NCBI GenBank assembly: GCA_019233755.1
Contig: JAFAMD010000024.1
Coordinates: forward strand, 1 to 37,312
Direction: 5' to 3'
Source of the DNA: Acidobacteriaceae bacterium
Lineage (GTDB): Bacteria > Acidobacteriota > Terriglobia > Bryobacterales > Bryobacteraceae
Length of the DNA: 37,312 nucleotides
Every line of letters begins with the position of its first letter. Position 1 is the first letter of the stretch. The position numbers and the translations under genes were made by a program. This document shows, in pieces, positions 16,009 to 24,969 of this stretch. The notes below the pieces were generated by a model. The model was not told where the DNA came from. It made no database searches and saw only the letters and a program-made list of their open reading frames with translations.

Positions 16009-17755
16009 TGCTCGGAAGGAGCGAAGCGGATCGACTGCGTAGAACCGCTTCGAACTCGGCGAGCAGCAACGTATTCAGAATGTCGGAGCTTTGTAGCCAG
16101 CCGCGTCTGGCAGTCGTCACACCGAAACGCATATTGTTCAGGTGTGATGTGCGATGCGCGTCCGTCGAGATGGTGAAACGGCATCCCTTTTGCCTGGCGG
16201 CTCGGACGAGTGAACTCGGAAGGTCGAGGCGCTCGGGACTGGCGTTGATTTCAAGCAAAACTCCGCGGGCGGCTGCCTGGGCCGCTACACGATCGAAGTC
16301 GAACGGGTAGGAATCGCGCTGCAGGAGAAGGCGTCCGGTAGGGTGCCCGAGAATGCGAAGGCTCGGCGATTCCAGCGCGTGCAGGAAGCGATCGGTCATC
16401 TCGGCCGGCTCGAGATTGAAGTAGCTGTGAACACTACCGATGACGAGATCGAGTTCCGCCAAGGCATCTTCGGCGATATCCATGGAACCGTCGCGCATGA
16501 TGTCGCATTCGAGACCGGAGAAGACTCGCAGCGGCAGACCGGCGCGGTTCAGCTCGCGAACCTGACGAGCGAACGCAACCACCCGTTCCTCATTGAGGCC
16601 GTTGGCCATCGCGAGCGCCTTGGAATGATCGGTGATCGCGATGTATTCATAGCCGAGCGCGGCTGCGGCATCCGCCATCTCACGGAGCGTAGCCTTACCG
16701 TCTGTCTCGGTTGTGTGCATGTGGAGGTCGCCGCGGATTTCTGATAGCTCAACAAGCTTTGGGAGGGTTCCCGCCAGCGCCGCTTCGAGCTCACCCGAGT
16801 TCTCGCGCAGCTCGGGCGGAATCCACGCATAGCCGAGCCGGTTGTACACGCCCTCTTCGCTCTCGCCTGCCACGCGCTGGTTGCCCTCGATGGCGAACAG
16901 GCCATACTCATTCAGCGTGAGCCCCTGTTTGATGGCGTTGGTGCGGAGGACGACGTTGTGTTCCTTGCTGCCCGTGAAATACTGCATTGCGGCTCCAAAG
17001 CTTTCATGGGGCAGCGCGCGCACATCGACCTGCAGCCGCTCCAACCCGAAGCTGACGCTTGCCTTGTTAACGCCCTGGCCGAGCACCTCCTGTGTTTTCG
17101 GATGGTTGACAATGCGAGTGAGCGCTTCAGCAGCGGCGGGTCCGGTAACAAGGATGTCGAGATCGCCAATGGTTTCACGACCGCGCCGGAGGCTGCCGGC
17201 CGCCTCCACTTTTTCAATCCCCGGGATGGCTGAGAACTCGGCAATCAGCTCATCAGCAGTACGCCGGCCGAAGCTTAGAAGAAATCGGCCTGCGCTCTTG
17301 CGGTAAGCCTCGATACCCCGCAACACTTTTTCTTCCAGCTTGGCGCCCATGCGTGGAAGGTCGCGGAGTTTGTGCTCACGGCAGATACGCTCTAGGTCAT
17401 CGACCGTCTTCACACCGTGATGCTCATAGAGAAGCGCGATACTCTTAGGGCCTAACCCCTGAATTTTCAGGAGTTCCAGTGCAGAGGCCGGATATTTAGC
17501 GAGCATTTCATCCCGCCGCTCAAAAGTGCCGCGCCGGCAGATCTCATCGAGAACGGCTGCGATGCCCTTGCCGATACCGGAAATTTCAGTCACTCTGCGT
17601 TCGGGATTGCAAACGATGTCAGCGATGCGCTCAGGGTAGCTGGCGATCACGGCAGCGGCGTTGCGATAGCTGCGAATGCGAAAACCATCCTCAGCGGCGA
17701 TCTCCATCAAGTCGGCTGTTTCGCTCAGCAGCCGCGCGATTTCTTTATTTTCCAT
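15998..17755 (-). CDS. polX: DNA polymerase X family protein with PHP exonuclease domain
   Basis: PolX fills short gaps in DNA repair; the PHP domain gives 3'-5' exonuclease activity. The 585 residues hold helix-hairpin-helix segments (ISGIGKGIAAVLD about 58-70; IQGLGPKSIALLY about 98-110), the nucleotidyltransferase signature GSLRRGRETIGDLDILV (187-203) with Asp198 and Asp200, and Asp244 in LQVDVRAL. The PHP domain from about 340 has GDLHMHTTETDG, ITDHSK, GLECDI, GSVHS, GHPTGR and STDAH. Start: ATG 17755 matches the family N-terminus (MENKEIARLL); the longer frame to 17902 is within the CDF gene. It overlaps that gene by 11 bases. Confidence 0.93.
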   Translation of the reverse strand: MENKEIARLLSETADLMEIAAEDGFRIRSYRNAAAVIASYPERIADIVCNPERRVTEISGIGKGIAAVLDEICRRGTFERRDEMLAKYPASALELLKIQGLGPKSIALLYEHHGVKTVDDLERICREHKLRDLPRMGAKLEEKVLRGIEAYRKSAGRFLLSFGRRTADELIAEFSAIPGIEKVEAAGSLRRGRETIGDLDILVTGPAAAEALTRIVNHPKTQEVLGQGVNKASVSFGLERLQVDVRALPHESFGAAMQYFTGSKEHNVVLRTNAIKQGLTLNEYGLFAIEGNQRVAGESEEGVYNRLGYAWIPPELRENSGELEAALAGTLPKLVELSEIRGDLHMHTTETDGKATLREMADAAAALGYEYIAITDHSKALAMANGLNEERVVAFARQVRELNRAGLPLRVFSGLECDIMRDGSMDIAEDALAELDLVIGSVHSYFNLEPAEMTDRFLHALESPSLRILGHPTGRLLLQRDSYPFDFDRVAAQAAARGVLLEINASPERLDLPSSLVRAARQKGCRFTISTDAHRTSHLNNMRFGVTTARRGWLQSSDILNTLLLAEFEAVLRSRSASLLPSTGN

Positions 17756-18701
17756 GCATTCGTTCCGAGTACCCGCCTTGACGGAATGCTGTAACACCGG
17801 CTTCTCGCGGGTACGGCTCAACGTGAACCAAGACATCCGCCACCCAAGGCAAAGATTCTTTGACAGCGCTGCGCACGTGCGTCGCAATGTCGTGGGACTC
17901 ACGAACCGTCATGTTGGGATCCACTTCAAGATGGAGGTCGACATGGTACCTGAGGCCCGTGCGCCGTGCAAAACATTTCTCGATTCCAAGAGCTCCGGGC
18001 ACGTCACGCGCCACGCGGCGGATTTCCTCCATTTTCTGCGGCTCCGGCATCGTGTCCAGGAGCTGCCCGACAGTACGGCGGACAACTTTAACTGAGAGAG
18101 CCAGGATGATGATGCCGATTAGGATGCCGCCAATGTGGTCGGCGGAGGCAAAGCGGGCTGGATCGGAGATCGTCAGGCTGACGGCGATGAGCGCAACAGT
18201 GGTAGATAGAAGGTCTGTCAAATCGTGCCAGGCGTCGGCCTGCAGAGAGGTGCTCCCGATGCGCTTGCCGGTGCGGAACTTCAAACTGGCCAGCGCAGTT
18301 TTGAGGATGATCGCGGCCACAAGTGGATAAAGCGCATAGCGTGCGAGCTGATGTTCCTGGGACATCGAAGTGCCGCTGTGCCACAAGATCGCAGCGCCAG
18401 TGAGCAGCAACATAGCTCCGACCGCAAGGCCGGCCAGAGTTTCATATCGGCCATGGCCATAGGGGTGTTCGAAATCGGGCGGTTTGCTGGCAAGCCAGAG
18501 GCCGGCGTAGACAATGGCCGAGGAGAGGACATCGCCGGCGGCCTCGAGCCCATCGGATACCACCGCAGTGGAACCTGCACGCAAGCCGACCAGTACTTTG
18601 GCAACGGCCAACAGGAAACCGATTCCGGTGCTCAGAAGAGCGATCCGACGGCCAATCCGCTCTTGTCTGTCCGCGGCCGCCCTGCCAGAATCCACGAGCA
18701 T
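17745..18701 (-). CDS. Cation diffusion facilitator family metal transporter
   Basis: The 318 residues have the CDF layout: six helices and a cytoplasmic C-terminal domain. Helix 2 carries SDGLEAAGD (49-57) and helix 5 HDLTD (159-163), giving an E-x3-D plus H-x3-D metal site. HPYGHGRYE (79-87) is the typical CDF loop. The C-terminal part has HVDLHLEVDPNMTVRESHDIA, the metal-sensing fold. It should export divalent cations (Zn, Fe or Mn) using protons; the metal cannot be chosen with certainty from the sequence. It is the upstream gene of polX and ends 11 bases inside it. Confidence 0.9.
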   Translation of the reverse strand: MLVDSGRAAADRQERIGRRIALLSTGIGFLLAVAKVLVGLRAGSTAVVSDGLEAAGDVLSSAIVYAGLWLASKPPDFEHPYGHGRYETLAGLAVGAMLLLTGAAILWHSGTSMSQEHQLARYALYPLVAAIILKTALASLKFRTGKRIGSTSLQADAWHDLTDLLSTTVALIAVSLTISDPARFASADHIGGILIGIIILALSVKVVRRTVGQLLDTMPEPQKMEEIRRVARDVPGALGIEKCFARRTGLRYHVDLHLEVDPNMTVRESHDIATHVRSAVKESLPWVADVLVHVEPYPREAGVTAFRQGGYSERMHGK

Positions 18702-18889
18702 ACGCTTCGAGGATAACGCGAGGAGGCAAGAACGGAAGTGGAGCTCGGGAGTTGGCGAAAAGGCCCTCGAACCGGAGTACCGGCTCCTGATACAGCGCGA
18801 TCGCCGGAATCTGTGCCGGCGCCCCAGACGGCTCGGGTACCAAAGAAAACATCAGGTAGCAGGTGTAGCTCTTCGCGCATAGTAGTACC

Positions 18890-18901
18890 TGCTAAGTAGC
18901 A
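18890..18901. promoter_or_regulatory. Short palindrome upstream of the TPR-HTH gene
   Basis: TGCTAAGTAGCA (TGCTA, AG, TAGCA) lies in the 223-base region between the divergent CDF and TPR-HTH genes, 23 bases before the GTG start. It could be an operator for the downstream regulator-like gene. Its short length makes chance possible. The rest of this region shows no gene. Confidence 0.25.
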
Positions 18902-18924
18902 TCCCAGCATAGAATAGGTGGGTC

Positions 18925-20589
18925 GTGCAGGGGATAGTAAATACTGCACAGCAGGCAAGCGCCAAAACGATGGTGTCCTGGGACTTGTTGCAACAGCTAA
19001 GGGAATATATACAGGAGCGGCAGATCAGGCCGGGCATATCGCTTCTGGAAAAGTCGCGCGAAGACTTTGCGCAAATATCCCCGGGTGTGTGTCATGCAGG
19101 CGTGGCACTTGGCTGCCTGGCGCAGTGGTTGGATGTCGGCTTCGAAGATGGCGGGCTGCTGAGCGAGCTTCTGGGGCGATTCCCGAAAAGCGCGCGTCCC
19201 GCTCTGCCGCTCATAGATTACGTTCATCTGCGCGTGGCGGAGGCGCTGGTTGCGATGCGGCGAGAGGACCTGAGCGAGGCGCTCCGCCATCTTGAAATCG
19301 TGCTCGCTATCAGCAACGAAATCGGCGATCAAAGACTTTTCCTGATTGCGATGCTCTGGAAGGCACGTTGCTTGCGAAAAGCCGGGGAATATGATCACGC
19401 GCTGCAGATAACCCGCCAGGGGATTCAACTGGCGGGAGAGCTAAGGCTGCCCTATGTAGCGGCAGTCATGCGGACGCTGGAGAGCTGGATGGTATTCCAG
19501 AACGGCGAACCAAAGGAAGCGACGCGCATCCTGCAAGGCGCGGAAGCAGTGTTGCGCGACACCGACGATTTCATCACGCTCGGGAACATCCAATCGGCAT
19601 ACGGACGAATTGCATTACGCGAAGGCCGTTACGACCATGCCATGCAGTATTTCGACGCATCCATCGACTACTTCCGGCGGCGTCCTTCGCTTCGCGCCTA
19701 TCTGGCGCGATCGCTTACGAATATCGCGCAGGCGAAGAGATTCCTGGCCCTGCAACTCCGGCGAACCATAGATGCACACTGGGAGCGCCAGAAGTCGGCA
19801 GACGCAGCGGAAAAGCGGCTGGACAAGCGCGACAAAGCGGCGCAGCTCGAACGAATGCACGAGTTGCTCAAGAGCGCCCAGGAACATCTCGCGCAGGCGG
19901 ACGGAATCTACAGGAAATCAGACAATCATCACGGAGCAGGTAATGTCGACGTCAGCCTGGCACAGATTCACCTTGATTTAGGAAACCTGGAACAGGCGGA
20001 CACACGCGCAAGCGACGCATTCGAACTCGGCTCGACGAAGCAGGATTACCTGTTGATGTGCCGGGCACGAGTTGTTCAGGCAATGGTGGCAAACGCCCGG
20101 TATGAGGAACAGATTGGCGAGAGCGACGATCCCAGTCGGTTTGCGCAACTGGCACATGATTGTGCCCGGGAGGCTGTGGACTTAGGAGAACGCACCGAGA
20201 GCCGGAGGCTGCTGGCGCAGGCTCATATCTGTCATGGGATGACGCTGGTGAACGGCTTCTTTAACAACACGGACGCCGCCAGGGAGTGTTGTGACCGGGC
20301 CGAAACGTACCTGGGGCACGACCGGCACGATGCCCTGTGGCATGAACTGGAGATTCTGCGGGAACGGATTCTGCACTCGGGAATTGAAGACCCGAACCTA
20401 CGGGCGTGGTCACAGGGTGCGGTGGGGGATAAATCGCTGCAGCAGGTGGTCGGGGATTTCGAGGAACTGCTGATTCGAAAGGTCTGGGAGCACGAAGGGC
20501 GAAAAGTATCGCGAGTAGCGACCCGCCTGGCGGTTTCGCCGAAGAAAGTGCGGCGGGTGCTACGGCACTTAGGACTTCTCGCGGGGTAG
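18925..20589 (+). CDS. TPR-rich protein with C-terminal Fis-like helix-turn-helix
   Basis: The 554-residue soluble protein is mostly alpha-helical repeats of TPR type, seen in pairs such as LFLIAMLWKARCLRKAGEYD (about 132-151) and NIQSAYGRIALREGRYDHAM (about 222-241), with a charged helical insert at about 280-320. The last 35 residues (EHEGRKVSRVATRLAVSPKK then VRRVLRHLGL) resemble the Fis-type HTH that ends NtrC-like regulators. It is therefore a possible DNA-binding protein with a protein- or peptide-sensing TPR body, without a receiver or AAA domain. Start: GTG 18925 with GGTGGG upstream; an ATG at 18970 is an alternative. Its target is unknown. It converges on sodC. Confidence 0.75.
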   Translation: MQGIVNTAQQASAKTMVSWDLLQQLREYIQERQIRPGISLLEKSREDFAQISPGVCHAGVALGCLAQWLDVGFEDGGLLSELLGRFPKSARPALPLIDYVHLRVAEALVAMRREDLSEALRHLEIVLAISNEIGDQRLFLIAMLWKARCLRKAGEYDHALQITRQGIQLAGELRLPYVAAVMRTLESWMVFQNGEPKEATRILQGAEAVLRDTDDFITLGNIQSAYGRIALREGRYDHAMQYFDASIDYFRRRPSLRAYLARSLTNIAQAKRFLALQLRRTIDAHWERQKSADAAEKRLDKRDKAAQLERMHELLKSAQEHLAQADGIYRKSDNHHGAGNVDVSLAQIHLDLGNLEQADTRASDAFELGSTKQDYLLMCRARVVQAMVANARYEEQIGESDDPSRFAQLAHDCAREAVDLGERTESRRLLAQAHICHGMTLVNGFFNNTDAARECCDRAETYLGHDRHDALWHELEILRERILHSGIEDPNLRAWSQGAVGDKSLQQVVGDFEELLIRKVWEHEGRKVSRVATRLAVSPKKVRRVLRHLGLLAG

Positions 20590-20618
20590 GCGTGACGACT
20601 CTACTTCGTGATCACGCC
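20589..20618. terminator. Hairpin between the convergent TPR-HTH and sodC genes
   Basis: GGCGTGA (20589-20595) and TCACGCC (20612-20618) form a 7-bp stem around a 16-base loop that contains the sodC stop codon. There is no T-run. It could be a weak bidirectional terminator. Confidence 0.3.
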
Positions 20619-21122
20619 GCACGCGATGCGGGCTCCCGCGTTGCCGGCAGGATCTGATTTCATGTCATCTGCCGCCGCGTGAATCACCAGCGCGGTTCCG
20701 CCGCCGCTGAAAACGGAGTGGCTGTCGTCGCCCAGGGATACATTCGGCGCTGTGACGGTCGTCTTGGCTGTTCCATTCGCGGCCACCTCGAAATTCTCCA
20801 TGTCTCCGGCATGAGGACCCTCAGGGTTCTGCAGCCCGTGATGCTTCTTGTCGGGGTTGAAATGAGGACCGGCAGACGTGAACGCAGGAGGATCGCATTT
20901 GGCTGCCTGGTGAATGTGGATCGCGTGCTCTCCAGGGGGAAGATTACGGAGGTCGAGCTCAATTTTGACGCCGCTCGGCGAAGCAGGCGTCAGAGTCGCG
21001 GTACCGACACCCTCGCCCTGAGCATTCTTCAGGTTTACCGTCGTGGACTGCGCCAGCAGGGGCCTGACAGTCATCAGACTGAAAAGAACGAGACCGCTCA
21101 TCAGGAATGTACATTTGGCCAT
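20601..21122 (-). CDS. sodC: Periplasmic Cu/Zn superoxide dismutase
   Basis: The enzyme converts superoxide to peroxide and oxygen outside the cytoplasm. The 173 residues begin with a signal peptide (cleavage near LLAQS, residue 25). Copper ligands are H69 and H71 (HAIHIHQ), bridging H87 (SAGPHFNP) and H148 ([10 protein letters not shown]). Zinc ligands are H95, H104 and D107 (GPHAGDM). The disulfide pair is C76 and C168, and the active-site guiding arginine is R165 (GARIACG). All key residues are present, so it should be active. The next gene, divergent, starts 17 bases away, so the control regions overlap. Confidence 0.93.
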   Translation of the reverse strand: MAKCTFLMSGLVLFSLMTVRPLLAQSTTVNLKNAQGEGVGTATLTPASPSGVKIELDLRNLPPGEHAIHIHQAAKCDPPAFTSAGPHFNPDKKHHGLQNPEGPHAGDMENFEVAANGTAKTTVTAPNVSLGDDSHSVFSGGGTALVIHAAADDMKSDPAGNAGARIACGVITK

Positions 21123-21139
21123 AGCCCATCCAGCATAGT

Positions 21140-21700
21140 ATGATTAGCGGCGCGATGCTGTTTCGCCGCACTCCGGAATGGAAGCTAGCAGTTTTCCTTC
21201 TCTGTTGCGTACCTGCCGGCGCACAACAGGTGAAGACGAAGCTGTATATGAAAGAGCCGCCGGGTTGCTTCAAAACGTTCCACATGGAGAAGGGCCGCGT
21301 TCTCACACCGCAGGGACTCATCGAGGATCCCCAGGTGAACGAGATCATGAAAGACGCCGTTTCCGCTCAAATGGCTAAGCTCCACATAACTGAGGCGAGC
21401 GACAAGAGTGCCGAACTGGCCGTACGGTTCATGGGAGGCACGTCCTACGGACTGCAGGTGGACGATCCAAACGTGGGTGACATCGCGATGTGGAACATCG
21501 GAGGCCCTCAGCCCGTATCCGGAAGGACTTACAAAAAGAGTTCGCTGGTGTTCGGAATTGTGGACAGCAGGTCACAGCAGACGGTGTGGGCTGCGAAGTG
21601 CACGGATAACTTCGGCGATCCGGCACATATGCAAGAACGCATTCAACGGGCAGTTTCGAAAGCGTTCACGAAATTCCCGAAGAAGCTGGCTTGTCCGTAG
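21140..21700 (+). CDS. DUF4136-type secreted protein
   Basis: The 186-residue product has a basic, hydrophobic N-terminus ([15 protein letters not shown]) that is a signal peptide; the C-C-V does not make a clear lipobox. The body, from about residue 60, alternates helix ([18 protein letters not shown]) and strands ([20 protein letters not shown]), matching DUF4136, an outer-membrane-associated family of unknown role. Start: ATG 21140 is used; ATG 21155 would give a more usual signal peptide ([14 protein letters not shown]). It is divergent from sodC and is followed, after 73 bases, by the DUF3300 gene. Confidence 0.7.
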   Translation: MISGAMLFRRTPEWKLAVFLLCCVPAGAQQVKTKLYMKEPPGCFKTFHMEKGRVLTPQGLIEDPQVNEIMKDAVSAQMAKLHITEASDKSAELAVRFMGGTSYGLQVDDPNVGDIAMWNIGGPQPVSGRTYKKSSLVFGIVDSRSQQTVWAAKCTDNFGDPAHMQERIQRAVSKAFTKFPKKLACP

Positions 21701-21773
21701 AAGAACCCGCGCGGTAGCCCGGAGGACAGGAATTCGCCGTATAATCTGGTCGTTGAAGTCGTGGAACACTCCG

Positions 21774-22928
21774 ATGCGCGAATTTGCGCTTCTGTGTGCC
21801 GTACTGATGGTGCCGGGAAATGTGCTTGTGCACGCACAGTCGGCGGCACAAGTTGGGCAGCACGAAGCCAAGGTGACTTCAGAGCAACTGGATAGCCTGG
21901 TGGCCCCCATTGCTCTCTATCCCGATCCATTGCTCGCGGAAGTGCTTGCGGCATCCACCTACCCGCTTGGAGTTGTGGAGGCGACTCGCTGGGTGAAAGA
22001 CAACGGGACATTGAAGGGTGAAGCCCTGGTACAGGCGGCCGAGCGGCAGGACTGGGACCCAAGCATTCAAGCATTGGTTGTCTTTCCGAGCGTTCTTCGC
22101 AGGATGGATGACAATCTCCGGTGGACGATCGCCCTCGGGAACGCGTTTTTGGCCCAGGAGGCGGGGACCATGGGGGCGATTCAACGGCAGCGGCAGAAGG
22201 CTTACGCGGCGGGGGTGATGGAATCGAACGCACAGCAGAAGATTGAAATCCAGCCGGTGGGAGGCGCAAACGCGATTGTGATCGAGCCGGCTGATCCACA
22301 GGTAATCGCGGTTCCAAACTACAACCCTGCCGTTGTCTTCGGCGCCGCGCCAGAAGATGTCCCGTACCCGACGATGGTGTACCCCCCGCCGCCTTCCTCG
22401 GGTGAGATTGTGACTGCCAACGTAATCTCATTTGGCTTCGGGGTGGCGCTGGGACCGGCATTCGCCGGATGCTGCGGGTATGGGGGCTGGGGGTGGGGCT
22501 TCCATTGGGGTCCGCATCCGAGCCTGTATGTCAACAACATCTTCATGAATCGCTATGGTTTCCGCATCGCGCCATACGCCAACGGTAATGCCATAGCCGG
22601 TTGGGTGCACAACCCTTATTACCGCCGTGCGGTACCGTACCCGAGCGCCGCGGTCGCCAGTCGCTATGGATGGACGCAGCCCGTTGCGATATCCAATAAA
22701 TCAACTGTGAGCGTTCGCTCTCCCGGAGGATCTGCCGGAGCAGCCAAGGCACCCGATGCAACAGATACGGCTCCAAAACCTGACGTTTTCAGCGGGGTGA
22801 ATGGCTCAGGCACCCAGGCGCGTATCGACGCCGCTCGCGGCACGGGCAGCCTCAGCGCGCGAACGGCTACAGGAAGCAGTGGACGCACGGGAAGCGGAGG
22901 GGGAGCCAGAGCCGCGACAAAACCGTGA
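21774..22928 (+). CDS. DUF3300 family secreted protein
   Basis: The 384-residue protein has a signal peptide ending near VHAQS (residue 22) and the DUF3300 core LDSLVAPIALYPDPLLAEVL (about 39-58), then EATRWVKDN, followed by a region with conserved SVLRRMDDNLRW. Residues about 220-260 are rich in Gly/Tyr/Trp/Pro, and the last 90 residues are Ser/Gly/Ala-rich and probably disordered. DUF3300 has no known activity, but it usually sits beside DUF2950 genes, as here. A TATAAT sits at 21740-21745, without a good -35 box. The chosen ATG gives the signal peptide; the frame open upstream is a shadow of the previous gene. Confidence 0.85.
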   Translation: MREFALLCAVLMVPGNVLVHAQSAAQVGQHEAKVTSEQLDSLVAPIALYPDPLLAEVLAASTYPLGVVEATRWVKDNGTLKGEALVQAAERQDWDPSIQALVVFPSVLRRMDDNLRWTIALGNAFLAQEAGTMGAIQRQRQKAYAAGVMESNAQQKIEIQPVGGANAIVIEPADPQVIAVPNYNPAVVFGAAPEDVPYPTMVYPPPPSSGEIVTANVISFGFGVALGPAFAGCCGYGGWGWGFHWGPHPSLYVNNIFMNRYGFRIAPYANGNAIAGWVHNPYYRRAVPYPSAAVASRYGWTQPVAISNKSTVSVRSPGGSAGAAKAPDATDTAPKPDVFSGVNGSGTQARIDAARGTGSLSARTATGSSGRTGSGGGARAATKP

Positions 22929-22963
22929 GAAATGGAACGAGACACGGACTGAACGGAGGGCAG

Positions 22964-23992
22964 ATGTGTACCAGAACGATTTCTCGTTCCAGGTGTGTGA
23001 GCGGGCTCTTCCTGTGCCTCTGGATGGCTGCGACTTGCCCCGCCAGCCAAAACAAAGCAGGAGCGAAGCCCACGCAGCACAACAAGGCCGCTCAGCAACA
23101 CAAGCCTGAAGCACCGGCTGACGATTCAAAGATCACTTTAGGCGAACAGGAATCGTTTTCCGGGCCCGAAGAGGCGGCCCAAGCACTGGTCGGGGCAGTT
23201 GCCGCTGATGACCTTCCTCTGTTACTGGTTCTATTCGGTTCAGATGGCGCGGAGATCCTTACGTCCGGTGATTCAACTCAAGACAAGGACGAACGTGCTG
23301 CTTTCGTTGCAAAAGCCAGACAGGCGATGAAGGTGAAGGAGGATCCGCAGGACTCGAATCATTCTCTTATCCTGATCGGCGCGGATGAATATCCTTTCGC
23401 CGTGCCTCTTGTCGAGAGCGATGGACAGTGGCGATTTGATACGCCCCAAGGTAAACAGGAGATGCTGGCGCGCCGCATCGGCTCCAACGAGATCGATGCT
23501 ATGAATGTTTGCCTGGCTTACGTTGCCGCGCAATATAAGTACGCCTCGGAGGATCATGCCGACTCCGACGGAGTCAGAGAATACGCCGCCAAACTCATCA
23601 GCACAGAGGGGAAACAGGACGGATTGTATTGGCCTGACTCTGCGGAAGGCTTGCCCGGTTCTCTTGCCGATCTGGTAACGGGAGCCCTCGAGGCGGGCTA
23701 TACCGGAAAGGGCGACGAGGCTGTAACGTATCACGGATACAATTTCCGGATCCTGTCAGGGCAGGGGCCGAACGCGCCTGGTGGTGCGCAGGATTACCTC
23801 GTTCAAGATCTCATGATCGGAGGGTTTGGCCTCATCGCGTGGCCGGCAGAGTACGGCGTCTCCGGCGTCAAGACCTTCGTGGTCAACCAGGAAGGGATCG
23901 TTTATGAAAAAAATCTGGGGGCAGGCACGGCCGTGTCCGCGCAGGCGATCAAAACGTTTAATCCTGACAAGAGCTGGATCGCGTTGCGCTGA
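22964..23992 (+). CDS. DUF2950 family secreted protein
   Basis: The 342-residue product begins with a signal peptide (hydrophobic GLFLCLWMAATCPASQ) and a charged, Lys/Gln/Pro-rich linker. The rest is the DUF2950 domain: FSGPEEAAQALVGAVAADD (about 65-83), VAAQYKYASEDHADSDGVREYA and a closing IVYEKNLG. The function is unknown; it co-occurs with DUF3300. Start: ATG 22964 has GGAGGG (22955-22960) just upstream and gives a clean signal peptide; the GTG at 22925 would overlap the DUF3300 stop. The gene follows DUF3300 by 35 bases, so they form an operon. Confidence 0.85.
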   Translation: MCTRTISRSRCVSGLFLCLWMAATCPASQNKAGAKPTQHNKAAQQHKPEAPADDSKITLGEQESFSGPEEAAQALVGAVAADDLPLLLVLFGSDGAEILTSGDSTQDKDERAAFVAKARQAMKVKEDPQDSNHSLILIGADEYPFAVPLVESDGQWRFDTPQGKQEMLARRIGSNEIDAMNVCLAYVAAQYKYASEDHADSDGVREYAAKLISTEGKQDGLYWPDSAEGLPGSLADLVTGALEAGYTGKGDEAVTYHGYNFRILSGQGPNAPGGAQDYLVQDLMIGGFGLIAWPAEYGVSGVKTFVVNQEGIVYEKNLGAGTAVSAQAIKTFNPDKSWIALR

Positions 23993-24148
23993 GTAAGGTG
24001 CTGCGCTGATTAATACTAGTGCCAATCCAGGCAATTACCCCAAAACCCGAAGAACTGCAGCAAATATTGAGAAAATTGCGATTCACTCTGAATTTCCGCC
24101 ATGCGTTGAAATTGTTATGGCGACTGAACTTTTTTCGGACAGTACAGC

Positions 24149-24169
24149 GCGGATCCGCAGCAGTATAAT
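24149..24169 (+). promoter_or_regulatory. Candidate -10 with adjoining palindrome upstream of the DnaJ-like gene
   Basis: A perfect TATAAT (24164-24169) is preceded, within the spacer, by the palindrome GCGGATCCGC (24149-24158). No good -35 box is present at 16-18 bases. The palindrome would allow a repressor or activator to act. The 251-base region 23993-24243 holds no gene. Confidence 0.35.
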
Positions 24170-24243
24170 TTCATCGACGGTGCTTCGGTATCTATTTCCC
24201 AGCTGCTGATCAGACGTTTGCGAAGGAGGTTTTTTCGCACGCT

Positions 24244-24924
24244 ATGCTGGCAAAGAATTATTACTCAGTCCTCGGGATTTCCCGAAATGAAAGCCCTTCA
24301 AGAATCCGTTTTGCTTATCACGAATTAGCTAAACGCACCCACCAAGACTCAAGCGGCCGCATGGATACGCCCGCGTTCCAGGAAATCAATGAGGCCTATG
24401 AGGTGCTGTCGGACTCAGGGCGACGGCGAACGCATGACGAACAGTTGGACGGCGTCAGCCGCAAAACAGAGATTCCGGTGACGTACAAACCGCCCGTAGA
24501 GCCTCTCGCACCTGAACCGATTTCGCTGCTGGGGCGCCGCGAGAACACATATCCTTCGTTTGAACGGTTCTTCGACCGCTACGTACGAAACTTCACCGGG
24601 CATCATGTGCCCAAAGCCGAATGGCCAGAAAGCTTGACGGTTGATGTAGTACTGTCTCCGACAGATGCCATGACGGGGTGCTGGATCCCGGTAGGTGTGC
24701 CGGCATTCCGACCGTGCGGCGCTTGTGGTGGAAGCGGCCAGGTATGGCTCCGCCCTTGCATAGACTGTCATGGCTCTGGCCTGGAAGAGCTCGAGCATGT
24801 CATGCGGGTAGGCGTGCCGCCATTTGTACGCGCAGGGACGGTTCTGGAAGCTCCTCTGGACACGTTAGGCATTCAAAACCTCTATCTGCGGGTACACGTG
24901 TCCATCTCTGACGAAGTACTGTGA
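24244..24924 (+). CDS. DnaJ-like protein with altered J motif (HQD) and half zinc finger
   Basis: Residues 4-70 are a J domain (NYYSVLGISRNESPSRIRFA then FQEINEAYEVLSD), but the HPD triad needed to stimulate DnaK is HQD (33-35). Residues 158-179 hold CGACGGSG and CIDCHGSG, that is two of the four CxxCxGxG repeats of a type I DnaJ, enough for one zinc site. The C-terminal substrate-binding domain is much shortened; total length is 226 against about 370. The protein may be a regulator or adaptor and not a classical cochaperone; function is unknown. AGGAGG (24224-24229) lies 14 bases before ATG 24244, farther than usual. Confidence 0.8.
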   Translation: MLAKNYYSVLGISRNESPSRIRFAYHELAKRTHQDSSGRMDTPAFQEINEAYEVLSDSGRRRTHDEQLDGVSRKTEIPVTYKPPVEPLAPEPISLLGRRENTYPSFERFFDRYVRNFTGHHVPKAEWPESLTVDVVLSPTDAMTGCWIPVGVPAFRPCGACGGSGQVWLRPCIDCHGSGLEELEHVMRVGVPPFVRAGTVLEAPLDTLGIQNLYLRVHVSISDEVL

Positions 24925-24969
24925 TTGGCTTGCCCGGACAGCTTTTCAGGTTATCGCCAAAGATCGATT

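Noticed and set aside
18514..18882. Plus-strand frame opposite the CDF gene start
   Set aside because: It is mostly antisense to the CDF gene, has no motif and no ribosome site.
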